A stretch of 64,000 nucleotides of DNA from Rhodobacterales bacterium HKCCE2091 (GTDB lineage: Bacteria; Pseudomonadota; Alphaproteobacteria; Rhodobacterales; Rhodobacteraceae): contig WVSL01000002.1 of NCBI GenBank assembly GCA_015689685.1, positions 186,001-250,000 of the forward strand. The letters are read 5' to 3'. The stretch's first letter is position 1; each line of letters opens with the position of its first letter. Shown piece after piece: positions 50,557 through 59,040 of this stretch. The translations under genes were made by a program, and so were the position numbers. A model generated the notes under the pieces. It was not told the DNA's origin and did no database searches. It saw only the letters and a list, made by a program, of their open reading frames with translations.

Positions 50557-51473
50557 CAGACCAGGTCCTCCCGAACCGCGGCCTTCCGTTCCGCGAAGCT
50601 GCGCGAGTAGCGCCGTTCCAGCGCGATCTGCCCGACGCTCAGGATCGACACCAGGATCAGGTACCAGATCGTCGCCACCATCAGGAGCGGCACGACCTCG
50701 AGCGTCCGGTTGTAGATCGCCTGCACCGTGTGCAGCAGGTCCGACAGACCGATGATGCTGACGAGCGACGTGGCCTTCAGAAGCAGGATCGCCTGGCTGC
50801 CCATCGGCGGGATGATGAAGCGCATCGACTGCGGCAGCACGATGCGGAAGAAGGTCTTGCGCCGTGACAGGCCGACCGAAAGCGCGGCGTCGGTCTGCCC
50901 CCGGTCGACCGAACCGAGCCCGGCGCGGATGATCTCGGCCATGTAGGCGGATTCGAGCAGCCCGAGGCCGAGGACGGCGGCGGTGAAGGGCGAGATCAGG
51001 TCGTTCGCGTTGACGCTGAGGATCTCGGGCCCGAACGGGATCGACAGGGTGATCTCGGGGATCAGGTAGGCGAGGTTGTACCACAGGAGCAGCTGCACCA
51101 GCGGCGGCACCGCGCGGAAGAACCAGGTGAAGGTCCAGGCGAAGCCGCGGAGCGGCGCGAAGTCGCTGGCCCGCGCGAGGCCGATCAGCGTGCCGAGGAG
51201 GACCCCGAACACCAGCAGCATCGCGGTGAGGGAGAGGCTGGTGACCAGCCCCTCCAGCACGAGGTCGGAGAACATGTAACGCCCGACGATGTCCCACTCG
51301 AACCGCGGGTTCCGCGCCGCGGCGACCACGAGGTAGAGCAGGAAGGCCCCGACGACGGCGGTCAGGATCCAGCGCCGCGTCCGCCCGCGCGGAACGGCCT
51401 GCGCCGCATCGTCCGACGCGGCGGGGCCCTCCACCGCGGCGGTGTTCCGCCCGATCCCGGTTGCCATCGTCAT
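50556..51473 (-). CDS. Polar amino-acid-type ABC importer permease
   Basis: 305-residue permease with an N-terminal cytoplasmic tail and about six membrane helices. HisM-type marks: TLIGLARASDFAPLRGFAWTF, WFFRAVPPLVQLLLWYN, and the EAA loop TDAALSVGLSRRKTFFRIVLPQ. Works with the ATPase at 49792 and the receptor at 51477. Confidence 0.91.
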   Translation of the reverse strand: MTMATGIGRNTAAVEGPAASDDAAQAVPRGRTRRWILTAVVGAFLLYLVVAAARNPRFEWDIVGRYMFSDLVLEGLVTSLSLTAMLLVFGVLLGTLIGLARASDFAPLRGFAWTFTWFFRAVPPLVQLLLWYNLAYLIPEITLSIPFGPEILSVNANDLISPFTAAVLGLGLLESAYMAEIIRAGLGSVDRGQTDAALSVGLSRRKTFFRIVLPQSMRFIIPPMGSQAILLLKATSLVSIIGLSDLLHTVQAIYNRTLEVVPLLMVATIWYLILVSILSVGQIALERRYSRSFAERKAAVREDLV

Positions 51474-51476
51474 GGC

Positions 51477-52400
51477 TCAGTTCGAGGTGATCGGGTTGAT
51501 GGCGAAGTCGTCGACCGCCAGCGCGCCGAGACCGTAGGCCTCCATGATCTCGGTATAGACGCCGTTCTCGCGAAGCACCTGCAACGCGGCCAGCACCGCG
51601 GGCGACACGCCATCCTCGCCCGGCACCATGCCGAGACCGGAATAGAGCCCGACGCCGAAGATGTCGTCCTCCGACGAGATCGCGTCGATTTCCTCGGGCC
51701 TCACGGTCGCCATGTAGAGCGCCGTCGGCGCCCCCATCAGGGCCACGTCCTCGCGCCCGCCGAGCACCGCGACCACGGTCGCGTCCTGGCCGCCGAAACC
51801 CGACACGGTCGGGGCTTCCAGACCTGCCGCCTCGCAGGCTTCCGTCATGGCGGCGGTATTGGCCTCGGCCGGGCGGCTGCCCGACACGATGGCGACGCGC
51901 AGGCCGCAGAAATCCATCACGTCGTCGTAGCCCCGGCCGGCCTGGAAGACGAAACCGGGGGTGGTCTTGAGCCAGGGGATGATTGCGAAGTCGCGCTCGG
52001 AATCCGGCGTGTCGATCAGCGGGCCGGTCGAGATGTCGAAGCGTCCGCTCTGGACCGAGACCTTGCTGGTCGCGACATCGTTGACGAGACCCATCGACAG
52101 TTCCACGCCGAGCACCGCGGCGACCGCGGCCGACAGGTCGACCCCTGCCCCTTCGAGCGATCCGTCCTCCCCGACGATGGTGAACGGCACGTTCGGGAAC
52201 GTGACGACGGTGATCTCGGTGGTGCCTTCGGGCAAGAGCGCGGCGGCGTCGGCATTCGCCGCGAGCCCGTCCACGCCCGCGGTCTGGACGACGTAACTGT
52301 CCTGGGCGTTCGCGCCGGCCAGCGGCAGCACCGCACACATGGCACCGAGGCAGAACGCCAGAGAACCTGCCCGTCGCGGCAGGCAGACAAGAGTATTCAT
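51477..52400 (-). CDS. Polar amino-acid-type ABC binding protein
   Basis: 307-residue SBP family 3 protein with signal peptide ending near AGANAQ (~33). ITVVTFPNVPFTIVGEDGSLEGAGVDLSAAVAAVLG and RFDISTGPLIDTPDSERDFAIIPW are the family ligand-pocket pattern. First gene of a leftward operon that could run through the importer, reductases and flavoprotein (52400 to 46653). Its promoter is in the 236-nt spacer to 52636. Confidence 0.9.
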   Translation of the reverse strand: MNTLVCLPRRAGSLAFCLGAMCAVLPLAGANAQDSYVVQTAGVDGLAANADAAALLPEGTTEITVVTFPNVPFTIVGEDGSLEGAGVDLSAAVAAVLGVELSMGLVNDVATSKVSVQSGRFDISTGPLIDTPDSERDFAIIPWLKTTPGFVFQAGRGYDDVMDFCGLRVAIVSGSRPAEANTAAMTEACEAAGLEAPTVSGFGGQDATVVAVLGGREDVALMGAPTALYMATVRPEEIDAISSEDDIFGVGLYSGLGMVPGEDGVSPAVLAALQVLRENGVYTEIMEAYGLGALAVDDFAINPITSN

Positions 52401-52594
52401 TTCAGTTCCTCCCTACGGGCCCCGCATCGGCACGGCCCGTCTCGACGCTACGCGATACCGGGGGCATCACGAAGTCCGCCGATCGAAATACCGGACATTT
52501 CATCGCGTAATGTTCTGAGGTCGTTTCGACGTGTCACCGGTGCCGAGGGGCTCGGGACGGGGCGGTGCCTCGCCGACCGGCGGGCCGCCTGTGG

Positions 52595-52622
52595 GCCCGA
52601 GGCGTCCGCAGACGCCTCGGGC
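52595..52622 (-). terminator. Strong hairpin, probable terminator of the AfuA-type operon
   Basis: Perfect 12-bp stem GCCCGAGGCGTC/GACGCCTCGGGC with the tetraloop CGCA, 14 nt past the stop of the last gene of the leftward AfuA-type operon. No T-run follows in either direction, so termination could be partial or Rho-aided. Confidence 0.6.
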
Positions 52623-52636
52623 TTCGGTCATGGCGG

Positions 52637-53629
52637 TCAGAGACCGAGCAGCTGCGCCAGTTCCTCCGACGCGGCCTGCGCCTCGGCCGGGTCGATCTCG
52701 ACCACCTCGGGCATCTCGCGCGTGTTCGGGATCCCCGCGATCGGCGGGAAACCGTCGGGGTTGTTCAGCGCCTGGGCCTCCGGGGTGAGCATGAAGCTGA
52801 CGAACAGGCGCGCGGCATTGGGATGCGGCGCCTCCGCCACGACGCTGACCTGGTTGTCGGACGATATCGTCGGCTCGGGGAAGCTTTCGGCAAGGGGCGC
52901 GCCGCTCGCGATCAGGCCGACCGCGACCTGGTGGATGCCCGGCGCGTAGACCGACTGCGCCCCCGCTGCGACCTGCTGGATGCCTGGAACCGCGCTTTGC
53001 GAGAAGGTCGCGTTCTGGCCGAGCTGGACGAGGAAATCGTCCCCGTAGAGGTCGCGGAGCATCAGGTAGAACTGGTTCGACGTCACGCCGCTGCGGGGGT
53101 CGGTCAGAAGCACCTGCCCGGCCAGCTCCGGGTCGACGAGGTCTTCCCAGCTATCGAGACCGTCGGGCACGAGGTTGGCGTTGTAGACCAGCGAATAGGG
53201 GTTGTACCCGACCGTCGCGACGCCCTCGCGCAGCGCTTCCTCCGGCCAGTCCGCGATCCCCGGGATTCCTTCGAGCGAGGTGAAGATTCCTTCGGCCACG
53301 GAATCGTCGTGGAACGCGCGGTCGGTGCTGAGATAGATGTCCGCGATGGTGTTGCCGGACTCGCGCTCGGCCGTGAACCGCTGCGCCAGCGCGGACGAGC
53401 CCTGCCGCTGGATGTCCGCGGGGATTCCGTAGGTCTCCTCGAACGCGTCGGCGAGGGACTGAAGGATCGAGGGGTCGGTATTGGCGTAGACCGTCAGCGC
53501 CCCTTCCTCCTGCGCCGCGGCGACGAGTTCGTCCATCGTCTGGGCCCCGGCCGGTGCGGCCAGGGTCGCGGCCAGCGCCCCGGCGGCGAGCAGCCCGGCG
53601 AGACGCTTGTGGCTGTTCCTGGATGACAT
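52637..53629 (-). CDS. AfuA-type ABC binding protein, second importer
   Basis: 330-residue binding protein. The signal peptide ends near APAGAQ (~30). QEEGALTVYANTDPSILQSLADAFEETYGIPADIQRQ is typical for AfuA-like family members. ATG 53629 is preferred for the GGAGGAGGT ribosome site; a further ATG lies at 53650. Last gene of an ATPase-permease-receptor operon, an uncommon order. Confidence 0.9.
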   Translation of the reverse strand: MSSRNSHKRLAGLLAAGALAATLAAPAGAQTMDELVAAAQEEGALTVYANTDPSILQSLADAFEETYGIPADIQRQGSSALAQRFTAERESGNTIADIYLSTDRAFHDDSVAEGIFTSLEGIPGIADWPEEALREGVATVGYNPYSLVYNANLVPDGLDSWEDLVDPELAGQVLLTDPRSGVTSNQFYLMLRDLYGDDFLVQLGQNATFSQSAVPGIQQVAAGAQSVYAPGIHQVAVGLIASGAPLAESFPEPTISSDNQVSVVAEAPHPNAARLFVSFMLTPEAQALNNPDGFPPIAGIPNTREMPEVVEIDPAEAQAASEELAQLLGL

Positions 53630-53664
53630 GGTTACCTCCTCCGTTGTCATTCATGTCGTTCCGA

Positions 53665-53686
53665 CCGCCCGGATCGGCCCGGGCGG
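53665..53686 (-). other. Intercistronic hairpin before the AfuA-type receptor gene
   Basis: CCGCCCGG/CCGGGCGG, perfect 8-bp stem with a 6-nt loop, between permease and receptor genes. No T-run. It may protect or punctuate the transcript. Confidence 0.55.
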
Positions 53687-53695
53687 GATGGCGGG

Positions 53696-55441
53696 TCAGC
53701 TCACCGTCACCTTGTGCGCCCTGCGCGTGACGAAGAGCATGAGGCCGACGAGCGTGGAGCTGATGAGCGTGATCACCAGCGCCATCGCCGCGACCTGCGG
53801 AAAGTTTCCGAAGTTCCAGAAGTCCAGCAGCACCCGGCCGATGACCGGGTTGTGGGTGCCGGACAGGAAGGCGGACGCCGTGACCTCTCCGACGGTGTGG
53901 ACGAAGACCATGATCCATCCGGCGACGAGGCCCGGAAGCGCGAGTGGCAGCAGGATGCGCCAGAGCGTGCGGAAGTCCGATGCCTTCGACACCCGCGACG
54001 CCTCGCCCAGTTCGGCCGAGATGGAATCCGCCGCCGAGGCCGCGGCGCGCGCGGCGTAGGTGATGGTCATGACCACGTAGGCCAGGAGCAGGATCGCGGT
54101 GGTGCCGTAGATACGCAACGGCTCGCGGCTGAAGGCGAGGATGAAGGCCACGCCGATCACCGTGTGCGGGATCGTCGCCGGCAGCCCGGTCAGGCTGTCT
54201 GCAAAGCGCCGGGCCGCACCATGCTTGCCGAGATGCAGCGCGATGGCCCCGGTGACGAGCATGTTGAAGGTCGCCACGGCTACGCCGAGCCCCATGCTGT
54301 TGCGCAGGGCCTCCACCGTCTGGTTGTTCTCGAACAGCACGAACCGGAAGTTGTCGAGCGTCAGGGTGGCCACGTTGATGGCGGGCGTCCAGAACGGCTG
54401 CAGCGAAACCAGAAGAAGGCCGAGGATCGGCAGCACCGCGGTCAGGACCAGGTAAAAGACCGCCAGGCCCCGGACGACGTGCCTGAACCCGCCGAGACGG
54501 ACCTTCGTGCCACGGAACCCGCGTCCCGAGATCGCGGCGTTCTGCCCCTTCTTCACCAGGAGGTGCTGGCCTATCAGCATCATCTGGACGACGATCAGCA
54601 TTCCGAGTGCAAGCACCAGCGCCGGGCCTGTCTGCGCGGGGTAATCGCTGAGCAGCCGGTAGATATAGACCGAGATCACGTCGACCCGGGCACCGGCGCC
54701 GAGCACGGCGGGCACCGAGAACAGGCTGATCCCCGAGATCGCGCCAAGCAGGATGGACGCGGCCAGCGCCGGCTTTATCGCGGGAAACGTCACCCGGAGC
54801 ATGGTGCGCAAGGGGCTCGCGCCGTTCACCCGCGAGGCCTCCTCGACGGAGGGGTCGAGCCGTTGCAGGGCCGCCGACATGACGAGGTAGACGTAGGGAA
54901 CGGTATAGAGCCCGGTGGTCACGATCAGACCGGTCATCGTGTAGATGTTGAACGGGCCTTCGCGCAGGCCGAGCCCCAGCGGCGAGACCAGCCAACGGAG
55001 GAAGTAGTTCAGGAGACCCACACGCGGATCGAGCAGCACCGCCCAGCCGATCACGCCGGCGATCGGCGGCACGATCAGCGCGGCGAGCGGAAGGAGCTGG
55101 CCGACGAAGCCGAGGCTCGCGTCGCTGCGCTCGTTCGCCCAGGCCAGGGCCGAACCGATCACCACTGCCAGAGCGGTCGCCCCCGCGACGACGATCACCG
55201 TGTTCAGGATCACCTCGGGGACACGGCGGGACAACTCGCCGGTCGTGAGCGACATGAAGCCTTCGGCGACATTGCCGGCCTCGTAGACCAGGGCTGTGAC
55301 CAGCGGATAGAGGATCAGCCCGACCGAGATGAACAGAAGTACGCCCCAGAGCAGGAGCGTGAACGGGCTGGTGCGCTGCAGCCGCGCGCGCAGTCGCGAC
55401 AGCGACGTGCCGGAGACCGCACCGTGGTCGATGGCGCTCAT
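53696..55441 (-). CDS. AfuA-type ABC permease with two membrane domains, second importer
   Basis: 581-residue fused permease with about 12 membrane helices. EAA loops: VEEASRVNGASPLRTMLRVTFP and LGEASRVSKASDFRTLWRILLP. Same architecture and length as the permease at 16196-17941. The start overlaps the ATPase stop by ATGA. Confidence 0.91.
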   Translation of the reverse strand: MSAIDHGAVSGTSLSRLRARLQRTSPFTLLLWGVLLFISVGLILYPLVTALVYEAGNVAEGFMSLTTGELSRRVPEVILNTVIVVAGATALAVVIGSALAWANERSDASLGFVGQLLPLAALIVPPIAGVIGWAVLLDPRVGLLNYFLRWLVSPLGLGLREGPFNIYTMTGLIVTTGLYTVPYVYLVMSAALQRLDPSVEEASRVNGASPLRTMLRVTFPAIKPALAASILLGAISGISLFSVPAVLGAGARVDVISVYIYRLLSDYPAQTGPALVLALGMLIVVQMMLIGQHLLVKKGQNAAISGRGFRGTKVRLGGFRHVVRGLAVFYLVLTAVLPILGLLLVSLQPFWTPAINVATLTLDNFRFVLFENNQTVEALRNSMGLGVAVATFNMLVTGAIALHLGKHGAARRFADSLTGLPATIPHTVIGVAFILAFSREPLRIYGTTAILLLAYVVMTITYAARAAASAADSISAELGEASRVSKASDFRTLWRILLPLALPGLVAGWIMVFVHTVGEVTASAFLSGTHNPVIGRVLLDFWNFGNFPQVAAMALVITLISSTLVGLMLFVTRRAHKVTVS

Positions 55442-56601
55442 CGGCCGGTATCCCCGGGGAAGATGCGGACGCGACCAACCGGGCAGCAGACGGTCACGTC
55501 GGTTCCCGGCTCCAGCGGGCCGCCGCCGGTTCGCGTCACCACGATCTGCCGGTCCTCGCTGCCGACGACGTGCTGCATGCTGGCCCCGAGGTAGAGCGAA
55601 CGCAGCACCTCCCCGTCCAGGCGGTTCTCGCCATCGCAGCCGGGCTCGAAGTCGAACTGGCAGTGTTCCGGCCGGAACATCACCCAGGCGTCAGCGCCGA
55701 CCGCTACCGGTTCGCCGCCGAAACCGCCCTCCATCCGCCCCATCGGGGTATCGACCACCACGGTTTCGCCGACAGAGACGATACGACCCGGAAGCTCGTT
55801 CGCGGAACCCACGAAGTCGGAGACGTAACGCGACCTGGGCGCGTCGTAGATCTCGTCCGACGTGCCGACCTGTTCGATCCGGCCCACGTCCATCACCGCG
55901 ATGCGGTCGGCGAGCGCCAGCGCCTCGACCTGGTCGTGGGTGACGTAGATCGCGGCGAAGCCGATCCGGCTCTGCAAGCCGAGCAGTTCCAGCCTCAGCC
56001 GTTCGCGCACCTTGGCGTCGAGGTTCGACAGCGGTTCGTCGAACAGGATCAGCCCGTCGCCGGACACGATCGCGCGGGCGAGCGCCACGCGCTGCTGCTG
56101 GCCGCCGCTGAGTTGACCGGGATAGGCCGCGAGATAGTCGCCGAGTCCCACCAGCCGCAACGCCTCGCCCGCGCTTTCGCGCGCGGCACGGACGGCCCTG
56201 CCGGCGTTTCGAAGCGGGTAGGCCACGTTGTCCTGCACGGTCATGTGCGGCCACAGCGCGTAGGACTGGAACACCATGTTGAAGGGTCGTTTCTCGGGCG
56301 GGACCGAGATCCCCTTCTCGGATGAGAAAACGAGCTGGCCGTTGATGAGGATCTCGCCCGCGTCGGGTTCTTCCAGCCCGGCCACGCAGCGCAGAAGCGT
56401 GGTCTTGCCGCATCCGGATGGCCCGAGAAGCACGACGAACTCGCTGGCCCCGATATCGAGCGAGACATTGTCGAGCGCGACATGCGCACCCCGCCGCGTC
56501 CGGTACGTCTTGGACAGGTTCCTGATCGACACGCGCGCCTCCGCGCGGGCCGGTCCGGTTTCCCCCTGCCCGGACACGGTGAACCGTCTCGTCTCTATCA
56601 T
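55438..56601 (-). CDS. AfuA-type ABC ATPase, second importer
   Basis: 387-residue ATPase: Walker A GPSGCGKTT, signature LSGGQQQRVALARAI, Walker B LILFDEPLSNLDAKVRE, switch VTHDQVEALALADRIAV, with a C-terminal TOBE-type domain (VMFRPEHCQF). ATG 56601 follows GAGGAG; the frame stays open 69 nt more. First gene of the leftward operon, divergent from the CoA transferase. Confidence 0.91.
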   Translation of the reverse strand: MIETRRFTVSGQGETGPARAEARVSIRNLSKTYRTRRGAHVALDNVSLDIGASEFVVLLGPSGCGKTTLLRCVAGLEEPDAGEILINGQLVFSSEKGISVPPEKRPFNMVFQSYALWPHMTVQDNVAYPLRNAGRAVRAARESAGEALRLVGLGDYLAAYPGQLSGGQQQRVALARAIVSGDGLILFDEPLSNLDAKVRERLRLELLGLQSRIGFAAIYVTHDQVEALALADRIAVMDVGRIEQVGTSDEIYDAPRSRYVSDFVGSANELPGRIVSVGETVVVDTPMGRMEGGFGGEPVAVGADAWVMFRPEHCQFDFEPGCDGENRLDGEVLRSLYLGASMQHVVGSEDRQIVVTRTGGGPLEPGTDVTVCCPVGRVRIFPGDTGR

Positions 56602-56667
56602 GCGCTCCTCCCTGCATGATCGAGGCGTCGCCTTGCCGGCTTCCTCGCATGTTGTCATCTCCAATAG

Positions 56668-56684
56668 CATCGGATATCACGATG
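56668..56684. promoter_or_regulatory. Candidate operator in divergent spacer
   Basis: CATCG-GATATCA-CGATG, a perfect 5+5 dyad around GATATC, in the 136-nt AT-rich divergent region between the ABC ATPase and the CoA transferase. An IclR or LysR regulator is encoded at 61335 and 62186. No direct evidence links them. Confidence 0.38.
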
Positions 56685-56737
56685 TGCAATGTGCTACCGC
56701 AATATGAAAACTGCGGATCGCCCGGAGGAGGAGACGA

Positions 56738-57934
56738 ATGGTTCAGGCGCTTGAGGGCATCAGGGTTCTCGACCTCTCGCACGTCATGGCGGGGCCGTTC
56801 TGCACACGACAGCTCACCCTGCTCGGGGCCGATGTCATCAAGGTCGAACGCCCCGGCGAGGGCGATGTCATGCGCTATTACGGCCACGACGAGCGGTTCG
56901 GCCGGAATTCCCCGAATTTCGTGGGATACAACGCGGGCAAGCGGTCCATCACACTCGATTTCGCGAAGCCCGAGGGCCGGGAAATCCTCGAACGGCTGGT
57001 CGCGGAGGCCGATGTCCTGGTCGAGAACTTCCGCCCCGGCGTGCTGACGGCGAAGGGCCTGGGGTGGGAAGATTGCCGCAGGATGAACCCCCGGCTGATC
57101 TACTGCTCGATCTCGGGTTACGGGCAGGATTCGATCCTGAAGGACAACCCGGCCTACGACCATATCGCGCAGGCCATGTCGGGGCTCATGTCGCTTCAGG
57201 GCGGGCCCGACGATCCGCCGACGAAGGTGGGTTTCCCGCTGGTCGATACCTTCTCCGGGCACATGGCCGCCTTCGCGATCCTTTCGGCCCTTCTGCGGCG
57301 CGAACGCTTCGGCGAAGGCCAGCGACTCGACGTGTCGATGCTCGACGCCTCGATGGTAATGATGTCGTCGATGATCCTGAAATACCTCGCCACCGGGGAT
57401 GTTCCGCCCCGTGTCGGCAACAAGGGGTTCAGCCTCAGCGCCACCGCGGACATGTTCTCGACCGCCGACAGGCCGATCTCCATCGGGGCGAACACGAACG
57501 GCCAGTTCGCGGCGCTTTGCTCAGTGCTCGGGCTGGAGGATCTCGTCGCCGATCCGCGCTACCAGTCCGCCGCCGGCAGGTGGGAACACGCCGAGGAACT
57601 GCGCGAGGTCGTGGCCGAGAAGATCAGGAAGTGGGACCCGGAGGAACTGGAGATCGCCCTGAACGCGAACGGCGTGCCCGCCGCGGTGGTCCGCGATCTC
57701 AAGGGTATCGTGAACCACCCCCATTTCGAGGGACGCCCGACCTTCCTTGAGGTGGATGTCCCGGTATGGGACCGGTCGACGCGGGTGTTGAACGCGGGGT
57801 TCGCCGCCGATGCCGGCGGACCCGGGAACGCCGCCCCGCCGCCGGACCTGGGGGCGGATACGAACGGTGTTCTCGCCGACCTCGGCTACGCGCCCGACGC
57901 GATTTCCGATCTCCGCGCGCGGGGCGTGCTGTGA
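56738..57934 (+). CDS. Family III CoA transferase (CaiB/Frc type)
   Basis: 398-residue CoA transferase. ALEGIRVLDLSHVMAGPFCTRQ, LLGADVIKVERPGEGDVMR, NPRLIYCSISGYGQD, QRLDVSMLDASMVMMSSM (catalytic Asp region). It heads an operon with the dehydratase-like pair, overlapping the next gene by GTGA, and so may supply 2-hydroxyacyl-CoA as FldA and HadA do for their dehydratases. Confidence 0.92.
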   Translation: MVQALEGIRVLDLSHVMAGPFCTRQLTLLGADVIKVERPGEGDVMRYYGHDERFGRNSPNFVGYNAGKRSITLDFAKPEGREILERLVAEADVLVENFRPGVLTAKGLGWEDCRRMNPRLIYCSISGYGQDSILKDNPAYDHIAQAMSGLMSLQGGPDDPPTKVGFPLVDTFSGHMAAFAILSALLRRERFGEGQRLDVSMLDASMVMMSSMILKYLATGDVPPRVGNKGFSLSATADMFSTADRPISIGANTNGQFAALCSVLGLEDLVADPRYQSAAGRWEHAEELREVVAEKIRKWDPEELEIALNANGVPAAVVRDLKGIVNHPHFEGRPTFLEVDVPVWDRSTRVLNAGFAADAGGPGNAAPPPDLGADTNGVLADLGYAPDAISDLRARGVL

Positions 57935-59040
57935 CCGGGGCGAAGGCGCGGCTCGATGCGATCTACGCCGATCCCGAAGATGCCCTGCGATGCCACAAGG
58001 CTGCGGGCGGTCTCGTGGTCGGATACCTCGGCGCGACCGTACCTGTGGAACTGATCGCCGCAGCGGGCGCCCTCCCCGTACGGCTGAAGGGCGGACCGCA
58101 GGCAGAGACACCCCTGGCCGACCGTTACATGGAGCCCGTGCGCGAAGCCTATCTTCGGCGCATTTTCGACCGGCTTCTGGCCGGGGCCTACCAGGACCTC
58201 GATGCGCTCGTGATCGCGCGCGCGTCGGAGGGACTGCTACAATTCCACCACCTTCTGGATCATGTCCGCAGCGTCGATCTCGGCCTGCCCCTGCCCCGGA
58301 TCGTCTTCCTCGACATTCTCCGCACCCCGACCGAGTTGTCCGCGCGGTACAACCGGGATCGGCTGGCGGAGTTCTGCGACACCCTAGGCGAGGTCGGGTC
58401 GGTTCTCACGGATGCGGCCGTCCGGGACTGCATCGACGCAAGCAATCATGCCCGTGCCATGTTCCGCACCATCTGCACCAACCCCGGGCTGGACGGTTCC
58501 ACGCGGCTGAAGCTCGCCACCGCAGGGCAGGTTCTGCCGGTGTCCGAATTCGTCGACCTGATGCAGCAGCTTGGCGAGGGTGACAGGCAACCCGGCGGCC
58601 CCCGGATCGCGCTGACCGGATCGCCGCAGGAGCGACCGGGTCTCTATGACCTGCTCGAAGCCCGCGGCGCGTCCGTCATCGGCGAGGATCATGACTGGGG
58701 CGAGAGGCTCTACGAGGCCGACGTCCCGTCGGCCGGCGATGCCCTGCGCGACCTTGCCGAGCACTACCAGCACCACGCGCCGGGCCCCCGCCAAATGGCG
58801 CCGCGACCGCCCGAACAGACCCTCGGAGGCACCACGCCCGACGCAGTGATCGCCTATTACGAGGAAAACGACGACACGCTCGGATGGGATTACCCGATGC
58901 ATCGCGACCGTCTGGCCGCGTCCGGCATTCCCTCGCTGGTCCTGCGGGGCGGGTCGGATGGCGCGCTCGCACCGGGCGAGGATACACGGCTCGACGCTTT
59001 CCTCTCGACCCTCGCGCAAAACCCGGCGGTCGCACGATGA
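57931..59040 (+). CDS. 2-hydroxyacyl-CoA dehydratase-like subunit, first
   Basis: 369-residue protein of the HgdB/FldC-type family, GTG start. VPVELIAAAGALPVRLKGG is the family's opening motif, and the C-terminal DHDWGERLYEADV and PSLVLRGGSDG also fit. The cysteines expected to bind the [4Fe-4S] cluster in the mid-N-terminal region are not where the family has them: YMEPVREAYLRRIFDRLL and IARASEG replace the usual Cys-containing stretches. Remaining Cys are at ALRCHKA, EFCDTL, RDCID, TICTN. Overlaps the following subunit by ATGA. Confidence 0.75.
   Translation: MTGAKARLDAIYADPEDALRCHKAAGGLVVGYLGATVPVELIAAAGALPVRLKGGPQAETPLADRYMEPVREAYLRRIFDRLLAGAYQDLDALVIARASEGLLQFHHLLDHVRSVDLGLPLPRIVFLDILRTPTELSARYNRDRLAEFCDTLGEVGSVLTDAAVRDCIDASNHARAMFRTICTNPGLDGSTRLKLATAGQVLPVSEFVDLMQQLGEGDRQPGGPRIALTGSPQERPGLYDLLEARGASVIGEDHDWGERLYEADVPSAGDALRDLAEHYQHHAPGPRQMAPRPPEQTLGGTTPDAVIAYYEENDDTLGWDYPMHRDRLAASGIPSLVLRGGSDGALAPGEDTRLDAFLSTLAQNPAVAR

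Noticed and set aside
57766-57931. In-frame extension upstream of the first dehydratase-like subunit
   Set aside because: It overlaps the CoA transferase end in another frame and reads as low-complexity; GTG 57931 with GTGA overlap is the better start.
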